From the NCBI RefSeq assembly GCF_040834005.1, contig NZ_CP162129.1, forward strand, positions 5,204,501-5,268,500: a stretch of 64,000 nucleotides of DNA, given 5' to 3'. The translations under genes were made by a program, and so were the position numbers. Shown here piece by piece: positions 53,520-62,600 of the stretch. The stretch's first letter is position 1. Every line of letters starts with the position of its first letter. The stretch is from Paenibacillus sp. PL2-23. GTDB lineage: Bacteria > Bacillota > Bacilli > Paenibacillales > Paenibacillaceae. Below the pieces are notes generated by a model. It was not told the DNA's origin. It did not search any database and saw only the letters and a list, made by a program, of their open reading frames with translations.

Positions 53520-54248
53520 TTACAGCGTAACCCAGCCAAACTTGATGGAATTGATGACGGCTTGCGTGCGATCGTCAACCTCCATCTTCTGCAGGATGCT
53601 GCTGACGTGATTTTTGACCGTCTTCTCGCTGATGAACAAATATTCGCCGATCATCTTGTTGCTCTTGCCCTCAGCCATAAGCCTGAGCACTTCCGCTTCG
53701 CGGCGCGTCAGCGGGCTCTCTTCCGTCGCGATATATTTCACTCCAGGCTCCTTGGCAGCGGCAGCGCCTGACGCAACGCCCATCTCATCGAGATACGTCA
53801 TGCGGCGGAGCTGGTTAATCAGCTTGCCAGTCACTTTAGGATGAATATAGGAATGGCCGTGATGCACGGAGCGAATCGCGTTAATAAGCGCCTCCGCCTC
53901 CATATCCTTCAGCAGGTACCCCGTCGCGCCCTTGCGAAGGGTCTCGAATACATAGCTTTCATCATCATGAATGGATAAAATAATCACTTTCACATCAGGA
54001 AACATCGCTTTGAGCCGCTCTGTTGTCACGACGCCCGTCTCAATCGGCATATTGATATCCATAAGCACAATTTCCGGAACGGTATGATTGCAGAACTCCA
54101 GCACTTGTATGCCGTCGCCGCATTCCCCAATCACTTCGATATCGCTTTCCATATTCAGAATTCGTTTCAACCCTTCACGGAACAGCTGGTGATCGTCAGC
54201 GAGCAGAATCTTGATAGTATTGGATTGGCTAGACGTGATCTGGTTCAT
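53520..54248 (-). CDS. degU: Response regulator DegU
   Basis: A 242-residue protein: receiver domain with KILLADDHQLFREGLKRIL, phospho-acceptor Asp in IVLMDINMP near residue 58, and the switch Lys in GYLLKDMEA. The LuxR-type HTH has LTRREAEVLRLMAEGKSNKMIGEYLFISEKTVKNHVSSI. It controls exoenzymes, competence and motility in Bacillales. The second ATG has AAAGGAG about ten bases upstream; the first, nine bases earlier, is too close. It overlaps degS by 20 bases. Confidence 0.96.
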   Translation of the reverse strand: MNQITSSQSNTIKILLADDHQLFREGLKRILNMESDIEVIGECGDGIQVLEFCNHTVPEIVLMDINMPIETGVVTTERLKAMFPDVKVIILSIHDDESYVFETLRKGATGYLLKDMEAEALINAIRSVHHGHSYIHPKVTGKLINQLRRMTYLDEMGVASGAAAAKEPGVKYIATEESPLTRREAEVLRLMAEGKSNKMIGEYLFISEKTVKNHVSSILQKMEVDDRTQAVINSIKFGWVTL

Positions 54249-55440
54249 TATACTCATTCTCCTTTCTTTGTTCTGGAGTTGTCGGGATTTCTATCATAAT
54301 CTTCGTGCCCTGTCCGGGATTTGAGTCTATAACCATCCTTCCTTGGATCAATTCCACACGCTCTCTCATGCCGATCAGGCCAAAGTGTGAATTGCCGTCG
54401 GTAGGTCTTGAGACTGCGCCGACCTGGAATCCCTTTCCGTTGTCCTGGATCGAAATCTTGATCATCTGCGGAGTATAATGGATTTCCAGTGAGACATGCG
54501 AAGCATTCGCATGCTTGATCACATTCGAAAACGCTTCCTGCATCATGCGATAGATAGCAGCCTCCATTGCGGAGGGAAGGCGAATTTCCTTGCCTGTCGT
54601 CTCGAAGGTGGCATGTACCTTTGTCTTCTCTTCGAAGTCCTGAACGAACTTGCGAAGCGTCGGCAGCAGACCCAGATCATCCAGCGCCATGGGGCGCAGG
54701 TTGAAGATGATTTTGCGAATCTCCTCAAGCCCGTTGCGCACCTGGCCCTTCAGATCCACCAGCTCATCCTGCACCAGCTCGAATTGCCCCTTAATCAGCA
54801 TACGCTCGGCAATCTCGGTTCGAAGGACGATATTCGCAAGCGACTGCGCCGGTCCATCATGAATTTCACGGGCAATCCGCTTGCGCTCCTCCTCCTGGGC
54901 CAGAATAATCTTCAGGCCGAGAAGCTGCCTGTTCTTCGCGGATTCAATAATGTGGGTAACCTGATTCAAGTCGCCGGACAAATATTCCAGCACGACATTC
55001 ATCTGCGATGCGATAGCCTCTGCGCGCTCGATCGACTGCTCGACATTCCGAACGCGCTTCTGGAGATCGTCCCTGCGGGAGCGGAGATAAGTCTCCTTCT
55101 CGCGGTATATCATCAGATCCAGCTGGATCTGTGTCGCTTTCTCGTAAGCCTGCTTAATATCCTCTTCCCGATATCGCACGAAATCGCGGCTCACCTCGGT
55201 CAGACGGATGCGGGCGCGCTTATAGTCCTGCTCTAATTGATCCACCTTATCGATTGTACGAACCGTCTCCTCGAGCACCTGCTCGAGCTCAAGCTCCAGC
55301 GCCTCCAGCTCCGAGCGCGCCGACTCGCATATCTCATAGATCTGATATTTGCTGTCTTCCATGACCTTGATCGCGTTCGAGATGACTTTGTTAATATCGA
55401 CTGTCAGGTGATCCACTACAGCTAGGCACTCCCCATCCAA
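54229..55440 (-). CDS. degS: Sensor histidine kinase DegS
   Basis: A 403-residue soluble kinase. A long coiled-coil sensor part covers residues 30-180 (ESARSELEALELELEQVLEE, REKETYLRSRRDDLQKRVRN). HisKA_3 has the phospho-acceptor His in RIAREIHDGPAQSLAN near residue 190. The ATPase has DNGKGFQVG and GLIGMRERVE. No membrane span is seen, as known for DegS. It phosphorylates DegU. Confidence 0.96.
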   Translation of the reverse strand: MDGECLAVVDHLTVDINKVISNAIKVMEDSKYQIYEICESARSELEALELELEQVLEETVRTIDKVDQLEQDYKRARIRLTEVSRDFVRYREEDIKQAYEKATQIQLDLMIYREKETYLRSRRDDLQKRVRNVEQSIERAEAIASQMNVVLEYLSGDLNQVTHIIESAKNRQLLGLKIILAQEEERKRIAREIHDGPAQSLANIVLRTEIAERMLIKGQFELVQDELVDLKGQVRNGLEEIRKIIFNLRPMALDDLGLLPTLRKFVQDFEEKTKVHATFETTGKEIRLPSAMEAAIYRMMQEAFSNVIKHANASHVSLEIHYTPQMIKISIQDNGKGFQVGAVSRPTDGNSHFGLIGMRERVELIQGRMVIDSNPGQGTKIMIEIPTTPEQRKENEYNEPDHV

Positions 55441-55489
55441 ATAGGATATTCCACTCTATCATACCACATCACGACCATCTCTCGTCTAG

Positions 55490-58198
55490 CTATTCAATGG
55501 TAATCTTCTTTAATTTCTCCTCATAATTGACCTTGAAGCCCAGCTTTTCCGAAAATAATCGGATCGGTATAACCGTGCGGTTATTCCTTGTAAAAGGAGC
55601 GACATCGGCCGTATACCGGACGCCGTTCAGCATATAATCCCTCTCGCCGATCGTCATCTCCAGCATCTGGCTGCCTCTAAGCACCGTAATTCTTCTGGTC
55701 TTGGCCTCATACAATACCTCCGCGCCCATCGCCTCCGTCACGAACCGAAGCGGCACATAGGTGGAGCCCTTCTGAATGAACGGCGCGGCGTCCAGCTTGA
55801 TGCTCTTGCCGTTCACCGTGGCGACGGATTTGTCGACATTCATGGTAATATTCGCCCTTGCGGGCTCCTTCACCTCAGCCGCCGTGCGAAGAACCAGATT
55901 GTCCATCGCAATCGCGCCGGTCGACACTCTCTTCTCGAAGCCCTCTTCAATCGTGACGACATAGATACGCTTCAGCTTGGCGGGATAAGCGATGCCGGCG
56001 GCGGTAAGATCCACCTTCACATTTCTCCAGCCGGACCAGTTCAGCTCCTTGGCGATATCAAGCAAATGCGCCTTGCCGTTCGCATCCACCACCTCCGCGC
56101 GTACCCAGTTGCGGCTGTTATCGCTGTAGAGATCCATCGTCAGCGAGGTCGGCGAGCCGGACAAGGTCAACCCGTCGCCGAATACCGCATATGAGGCTCG
56201 GGTGCCCTTCGTTCCCGCGGCAAAATCATACGCCAGCTGCAGCCCCCGGCTCTTCTGCTCCGGCAGATCGCTGACCAGCTTCACGGTGCCTGTAGTCGTG
56301 CCCTCTGAAGTGACGGCATTCGTAATCGCGTAGCGCGACACCTCGAAGTCCTCCAACGTTTTGACCTGCTCTCCCTCGACGAACGGGAGCATCGCCCCAT
56401 AGCCGTCATAGCGGGCGATCGCATAGCCTGTTGCAGTCTTGCTGTCGATATCCTTCACCGTTACCGTACCCTTGTTGTATTCGCCGGTGAACCCGATAAA
56501 TTCCCATTGCAGCGCATCGCCTGTCACATAATAGGTGCTGCCGTTCTTCAGCTTGATGGTGATGGGCACATTGACAACAGAGCCCTTGGTCAGCATAGCC
56601 GCCGACGAATTGATCTTGATCGAGGCGATCTGATCCTGGCCGATCACCTCGACGTCATAGGACGCCGTAATGTCGCCGGATTGAACGGTCAGCTTTGTTT
56701 GGCCCACCTTGCTTGCCGTGAACTGGTTCCCCTCAATCTTTCCCACGTCCGTGGAGGAGGTCCACTTGAGCGATGCGGCGTCCAGCGCGTATGGGTTGTA
56801 ATACGTATCGTAGCCGCCCGCCGTATAGGTGGCGCTTTGGCCGAGCAACATAATAGCAGGGCCGCCTACAACCATACCCTTCAGGGCGCCCTGCGGCGCG
56901 GTTGTGAAGACGCCGATGCCATTCGCCACCGCTCGCTGCGAGCCCTCCTGCGTAGGATGCGCCAGCTGCACGCCTGTGCTGCCAAGCGGGCGCTCCGTCA
57001 TCGTCGTGGAGCCTCCGCCGTCCAGATTTACGCCCTTGTACACGCCCAGCTGGACCATAATCTGCTGCAGCTCCTTCAGGCTGACGCCTGTATTGCTGCC
57101 GGACTTCTCGCTGGTAATCATATAGACCTTCGTGCCGTCCTTGGAATAGCCAATACCGGTTCTCGACGTATAAGAAGTGCCGCTGACACCTGCGACGTCG
57201 CGGGAGAATGCGGCGGCAGCGCCGTTATCGACAAGCAGCGTGTGACCGCCTACAAGCATCCCCAGGGACGCGGCGTCCACTGGCTGCTTCGTTGTCTGCG
57301 AGACAAGCGAATAGTCCGACGTAATAGTCTGCCCGATCTGCAGATTGGTTTTGACGAATTGCGCTGCCGTGCCATGAGCTCTCAGAATGTAGCCGTCCAC
57401 CGGTACAGCCCCTGGGATTGCAGCGCCCTCCGATATTTGCTCCACGAGGCCGTTGCGCACGAGCACCTCTGTCGGCTTCGTCGCGGAATTCACCGGCCGC
57501 TCAGCGCCGCCCCATGTACTTGTATAAATAAACAGATTATTGACGTGGCTATACGCGGAGCTCCCGCCCTCCGGCGAATAGGCGGACTGATTCAGCCCCT
57601 CCAGCGGATAGGTCAACCCATTCTCGGCCGTCACTGTGCCGCTGAACGTGAAGGCGTCAATGAAGGGCTTGCGGTCGGCGCCAATACCGAAGGCATACAT
57701 GCCCTTTAGCTTGGACGGACTGACGACCAGCTGGCCGCTCGTCACCTGGGCGCCCAGTGGTGCTCCTTCGTTGGACATGACGAAGACGTCACCGTTAATG
57801 CCACCGACAGCTCCATTCTCCTTGGTCATATTCAGAATGCTGTTGCGCTGGCCAACGCTGTTATTTTTGCCGCTGATTGCGTTCAACATAACATGAGGAT
57901 TCGACAAATCAATCTCTATCACATGCACATCCGTCTGCACCGATTTATTATTGCGTGTTGTGCTCCATTTATAATCCAGCCGCTTCGCTCCAGACGTCAG
58001 GATCGAAGACTTCGTCAGCTTCAGAATCGGCGCAGTGGCCGCTTCCGCCTCTCCTATCATATACGCCTGCCAGCTGTGCGGCAGCGCAAGTGCCAACGGC
58101 TGCGCCAGCAACGCGCCGCTAATCGCAACAATAACAACTCTTCTTCCCAGTTTACCCGCATGCCTCTGCCGGCCCCTGCTGTTCCAAGCCTTGCTCAT
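55490..58198 (-). CDS. Secreted phosphodiester glycosidase (NAGPA domain) with copper-amine-oxidase-like stalk
   Basis: A 902-residue exported protein with a twin-Arg-like basic start and hydrophobic core (RRVVIVAISGALLAQPLALAL). The NAGPA domain spans about 90-440 (GGINGDVFVMSNEGAPLGAQV, RTGIGYSKDGTKVYMIT, GVNLDGGGSTTM, the key family motif). Ig-like and carbohydrate-binding-like segments cover 450-770. Two copper-amine-oxidase N-terminal-like units end the protein (KGSTYVPLRFVTEAMGAEV, NNRTVIPIRLFSEKLGFKV). NAGPA enzymes cut GlcNAc-phosphodiester or teichoic-acid-type links. It probably acts on the cell's own envelope polymers. Confidence 0.9.
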   Translation of the reverse strand: MSKAWNSRGRQRHAGKLGRRVVIVAISGALLAQPLALALPHSWQAYMIGEAEAATAPILKLTKSSILTSGAKRLDYKWSTTRNNKSVQTDVHVIEIDLSNPHVMLNAISGKNNSVGQRNSILNMTKENGAVGGINGDVFVMSNEGAPLGAQVTSGQLVVSPSKLKGMYAFGIGADRKPFIDAFTFSGTVTAENGLTYPLEGLNQSAYSPEGGSSAYSHVNNLFIYTSTWGGAERPVNSATKPTEVLVRNGLVEQISEGAAIPGAVPVDGYILRAHGTAAQFVKTNLQIGQTITSDYSLVSQTTKQPVDAASLGMLVGGHTLLVDNGAAAAFSRDVAGVSGTSYTSRTGIGYSKDGTKVYMITSEKSGSNTGVSLKELQQIMVQLGVYKGVNLDGGGSTTMTERPLGSTGVQLAHPTQEGSQRAVANGIGVFTTAPQGALKGMVVGGPAIMLLGQSATYTAGGYDTYYNPYALDAASLKWTSSTDVGKIEGNQFTASKVGQTKLTVQSGDITASYDVEVIGQDQIASIKINSSAAMLTKGSVVNVPITIKLKNGSTYYVTGDALQWEFIGFTGEYNKGTVTVKDIDSKTATGYAIARYDGYGAMLPFVEGEQVKTLEDFEVSRYAITNAVTSEGTTTGTVKLVSDLPEQKSRGLQLAYDFAAGTKGTRASYAVFGDGLTLSGSPTSLTMDLYSDNSRNWVRAEVVDANGKAHLLDIAKELNWSGWRNVKVDLTAAGIAYPAKLKRIYVVTIEEGFEKRVSTGAIAMDNLVLRTAAEVKEPARANITMNVDKSVATVNGKSIKLDAAPFIQKGSTYVPLRFVTEAMGAEVLYEAKTRRITVLRGSQMLEMTIGERDYMLNGVRYTADVAPFTRNNRTVIPIRLFSEKLGFKVNYEEKLKKITIE

Positions 58199-58320
58199 AT
58201 CGTCAGCAACTCTCCCATCTCTATGTATCTATTAGTTATAGACTACAAGAGTATTCGAAAAGTTACGTCGATAAGAGACTGCTATCACTTCATTTCTACT
58301 GAAAAATATTGTTAATGTGG

Positions 58321-58352
58321 AAAGCCGTTGCGAAGAAGCTCGCAACGGCGGG
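58321..58352 (-). terminator. Stem-loop after the TumE-like gene
   Basis: GCCGTTGCGA and TCGCAACGGC form a perfect 10-bp stem; the T run after it is short (CTTTCC on the minus strand). Confidence 0.6.
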
Positions 58353-58371
58353 TGAATTTCATATAGGATGC

Positions 58372-58830
58372 CTAATTCTTTCCTGACCTTCTAAGTCGCA
58401 TTATATGCGGCAACACTTGCTCTCTCAGCACATCATGAATAGTATAACCAATTGGACCTGCTTGACGCTCACCTTCTTTGTCAGTCAAATCTTTAGGCAC
58501 GTGCCAATGCCATGGATCATATTGAGTGATCTCAGCAGGTGTACCATTAGGATGATAATGAGCATGGTACTTACCTAATATTTCACCATTGCCAGCATAC
58601 CAGTCGTAATAATATTCTACCAACAAATAGGTCGAAGGTTCGAATATCTCCTTACATCGAAGATAGCAATCTGTGTAATGAAAAGTTATTTTGGCGTTAA
58701 CTTCCCTGCCTTTTTTGTGGTCAAGCTCCCTATTGTTCACCTCAGCCGTCCGAGCTTCGAGGATTTCGTTGTATATATAACTTAAGTTTAAAAAAGTGGT
58801 TTTAGGTATGTTCAGGGTCGTTCTTGACAC
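58372..58830 (-). CDS. TumE-like (DUF6516-type) putative toxin
   Basis: A 152-residue protein with the pattern of the TumE/DUF6516 group: a beta-rich core (NAKITFHYTDCYLRCKEIF, YLLVEYYYDWYAGNGEILGKYHAHYHP) and PWHWHV before a C-terminal helix (YTIHDVLREQVLPHIM). The GTG start is inside the upstream gene (29-base overlap), with GAGG seven bases upstream, so the two are translationally coupled. Tight overlap with a DNA-binding partner suggests a toxin-antitoxin or regulator-effector pair. Family assignment is by pattern only. Confidence 0.6.
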   Translation of the reverse strand: MSRTTLNIPKTTFLNLSYIYNEILEARTAEVNNRELDHKKGREVNAKITFHYTDCYLRCKEIFEPSTYLLVEYYYDWYAGNGEILGKYHAHYHPNGTPAEITQYDPWHWHVPKDLTDKEGERQAGPIGYTIHDVLREQVLPHIMRLRRSGKN

Positions 58831-59467
58831 TTTCCAACCTCACTTTGTAAGACAGCCAAATAGAAGCATCGGTATCCTCTTGAGTCAGCTCGTTGATTGT
58901 CTTATGACCAAAAACCTCTTCAAATGTTTTGCCGTCGTATTTATCTTCCAGTTCCTTGATGGATAACTCAAGATAAGTCTTTTCATCAACGACCGGGATT
59001 ACATTTTCTTTTTCCCAGTTCTCCTTAAGCACCCTTATCGATACTTGAGAGCCATTTTGAAAAATGACTTCAGCTTCTTCCGGAATTCTATTCCATTTTT
59101 TATCTTCCTTTTCAGGAACACCAACAATCTTCCCATCACGCAACCACGCATTAATCGTTTGTTGACTGACGCCGATATACTTTGCAACATCAGACGTTGA
59201 GAATGTTACAACTGAATATTCTCGAATAGACTCTTCCGATATCAGTTCAAGCAACCTGTTTCCGCATTCCAGCAATCCCTCTTTGTCCACGAACTGTTCA
59301 TCATTCCAGCTTCGTGCATAACGCTCCGCTCCACGAACGGTATAAAGCAGGTTTTTGACAAGGGCTGCGGTAACGATCATGTCTGTTTCGACCATTTGGC
59401 GTAATAGGTTTTGTGCAGCCGAACCTTTTAATAACCCTCTCTCAATCACTGTGGGGCGCATAATCAT
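58802..59467 (-). CDS. HTH (MerR/excisionase-like) protein, putative antitoxin
   Basis: A 221-residue protein. A helix-turn-helix lies near residues 88-122 (VTFSTSDVAKYIGVSQQTINAWLRDGKIVGVPEKEDKKWNRIPEE) in the style of MerR/HTH_17 DNA-binding modules. The acidic C-terminal half (YLELSIKELEDKYDGKTFEEVFG) may bind its partner. It heads a two-gene operon with the TumE-like gene, has GAGGTGAG before its ATG and a recognisable promoter at 59482-59511. Confidence 0.75.
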   Translation of the reverse strand: MIMRPTVIERGLLKGSAAQNLLRQMVETDMIVTAALVKNLLYTVRGAERYARSWNDEQFVDKEGLLECGNRLLELISEESIREYSVVTFSTSDVAKYIGVSQQTINAWLRDGKIVGVPEKEDKKWNRIPEEAEVIFQNGSQVSIRVLKENWEKENVIPVVDEKTYLELSIKELEDKYDGKTFEEVFGHKTINELTQEDTDASIWLSYKVRLESVKNDPEHT

Positions 59468-59481
59468 CTCACCTCACCTCC

Positions 59482-59511
59482 ATACTAACTAAGTTATGCA
59501 TCACTTGTCAA
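59482..59511 (-). promoter_or_regulatory. Promoter of the HTH/TumE-like pair
   Basis: Minus strand TTGACA, 18 bases, TAGTAT. ACTAACTAAGTT near the -10 could be an autoregulatory site; this is not shown. Confidence 0.6.
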
Positions 59512-59589
59512 CAAATTGAAAGAAAATAGAAAGTAAACTTAAATATAATTTTAACCTTTCTCCAAGCCCTTCATTCATTGCATAAAACC

Positions 59590-59627
59590 AAAAAACCCCG
59601 CCATAGCTCATCGCTATAGCAGGGTTT
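59590..59627 (-). terminator. Terminator of the large SLH protein gene
   Basis: Minus-strand AACCCTGCTATAGC and GCTATGGCGGGGTT stem followed by TTTTT. Confidence 0.88.
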
Positions 59628-59640
59628 CGATAAATGAAAG

Positions 59641-62600
59641 TTACTGCGTCAGAAACTCCGCCTTCTCCAGAAGGCGCATAATCATCACGGCACCCTCCGC
59701 GCGGGAGGCGTTGGTCGTCGGGCTGAGCGTCGTCGCCGACTTGCCGTTGATGATGCCGAGGTAGATCGCCTGCGCCATGCTGGCTTTGGCATACGAGCTA
59801 ACCTTGCTTCGGTCCGTGAAGCTGGACAGATAGGAATCCTGCGAGCTTGGCAGGGTTATCGTCTTATCAGCGGCCTTCCACGCCCGCATCATCATCGTCG
59901 CCATATCCTGGCGGGTGATGTAGCTGTTCGGCTTGAACGTCGTGCTGTCGATACCGTTCACGATTCCTGCTGATGCTGCTGCGCCGATATAAGCGCCCAT
60001 AACCGTACTCGAGTTAACATCCTTGAACTTGGCCGCCGCAGATCGGTCGCCCTGGAGTCCAAGACCCTTAGCGATATACGTTGCGAACTCGCCGCGAGTA
60101 ATCGGCTTGTCCGGCTCGTACTTGGACACCGTGTGGCCTTCGACGATGAATTTGCGGGCCATCATTTGAACGGTATCAGCAGCCCAGTGTTTGCCCATGT
60201 CGCTGAAGGAAGATGTATTTTTTACAAGCGCGTAGACGCTGTTCCCCTGACGGTGGAACGTGGCTGTCGTTACACCGTTCGTTGTCTTGAACGACGTCGG
60301 CACATAGGATAACGTCGCTGTCACCGGATCCAGCCATACGACGGAAGACTCCGCCTCGTTGACCGTGGACGTCGTCTTGAACGTGCGAGTCAGATACCCG
60401 CCGAAGTCCTTCAGCTCCTGCTCCTGCGAGCCATTCACGACGGACACCGCGAAGCTCGCCGGACCTTCAACGACTGTCGCTTTTGCGCTCTTAATTGCGT
60501 TGGAGAGCGGCAACGTCAGCGTGGTTGAGGTGGGATCAATCTCGACGACCAGTTGATTCGAGACTCCGTTGCCGCCAACCGCCGTTGCCAGCTGAGCAAA
60601 GCTCAGCTCGCGCAGCGGAAGGCGATAGCTTACATCGCCGTGCAGCACTTCAAGAATGACGTCACCGCCCTGCTTGTACGCCATTTCAAGCGTGATAACC
60701 GATACGGCAACGATTGCAGCCTTTTGGCTGTCCGGCACCATGAATGCGATGCGCGGACTGGCCAGTCCTGCATTGCGCGCAGTCGTAACGGCGGCGATGA
60801 ACTTATCGTTATTCAGTGTATAGCGGTTCGCAGCTGTGCCGCCATGCGAGACATCCGACGTAGACATCGCTCCGCTGCTCTTGATTACGACGCCCTGGCC
60901 GTCTTCGGCCGCTTCATAATCGCCGGTCAGCGTATCGAGGAGCGTTGTCTGATTCGCAACATTGACGTTGGCGAACGTAGGAACCGCTTCTCCACCGGAG
61001 GATTTTAATCCACTCGCATTGGTATAATACGAGATTTCCGCTTTCTCCCCGACATTTGCCGGTGAAGCCAGCGTCAGAATAACCGTGCTGCTGCTAATCT
61101 GCACACTCGACACGACGCGGACCATATCCTTCACGCGAACGATGAACAAGCTCGCAGAAGGTATGGACGTCTGATTGAGTGGGGCGCTGAAGTTCAAGGT
61201 CAGCTTCGAGCCCTTGAGAATAGCGCCCTGCATCGTAGCGATACCACCTGTTCCCGTACCGGTTCCAGCGTTGGCCGTAACGTTGGTGAACGATGTTGCA
61301 GCATTGCCGCTAAGATCCATAACCGACAGGCCGTTGCTAATATAGGAGACACGCACTGTCTGTCCGGATGTGACAGCTGTTCCAAGTGTCAGGTAGACGG
61401 AATCGCCTGCGATAACGATGCCGCTTATCGTACGCGTCTGGCTATCTGCCAGGACGCTGTATTGATAGATGCCCGGGGTACTCCCCGGGTTGAGGTATTC
61501 ATTATATTTTAACGTCACGATGGTGCCTGCTGCAGTAATGCTCTGCAAGACCGGTGCGCTGACATCTCCAACGGTACCTGTGCTGCCTGTCACATTGTAG
61601 CCGCTGATGCTGTTCACTTGACTGCCGGATGTCCCATACAATGGGTAGCTGCCCGGCGTATACGACACTCGAACGGATTGGCCGCTCGGAATCGAGCTGC
61701 TCAGAGTCAACTGCACAACATTGCCACTGTGCCAGATGGCCGTTGGACTGTAGTTAATGCCCCCTACTTCAACTGTGAACTGCGTATAGGCATATGCGTT
61801 AGGCGTCATCAATGCTTCACTGAAGTTTAGCACAACAACATTATTATATGCCGACCCGCTGGATATGACGGGATTCGTGCTCGTGAAGCCGTTCGAGATA
61901 TCCAGCTTAGAGAAACCTGCAGCCTGATTGCCGGACAGATCCTGCACCAGACCAACAAACGGCTTCGTGTAGGATAGCTCCACCTTCTGACTGTAGCCCA
62001 CGGAGCTGGACAACGTAAGCAGCACCATATTGCCCTCTATCTGCACGCTGCGAATGCTTCGCGCCGCTCCTGCCACTGTCGCGTAGTAGCTCGCAACGGA
62101 AGGTGACAGCTCCGTGTTCAGAGGCTCATTGTAGATCAAACGAATAACAGAGCCGCTGACTTCAGATTTCGTAATGGCCGGCTGAGTTGTATCTCCACCC
62201 TTCGTTAGGAACGTCCATTGGTATTGGTTCAGTATACCAGCGAATGCGTTGCCTACGAGATCGGTAATGGCCCCTTCATCAATAGCTATATAATAATTGG
62301 TGTTCGCTGCCAGCGGCGAGCTCGGCACAATGATCATCTTTTTATTATCGGCCGAATCGACATAGAAATTGGCATCCACTGTAACACCCGAGCTTACAGG
62401 GGTGAACTGAATTTCCTTCGTAAGATCACCTCTTGCAATCGGCTTGTCGAAGGTTGCCGTGAACGTCCCCGATGTGTCGACAGCCGTTGAACCGTTTGAT
62501 GGAGAGACAGATACAAGCAGTGGACGCGTACCGTCCTGCGTAATAGTGAACGCCCATCCGCTTGTGCCCGAGATACCGGCATAGAAGTTGCCCGCACCGT

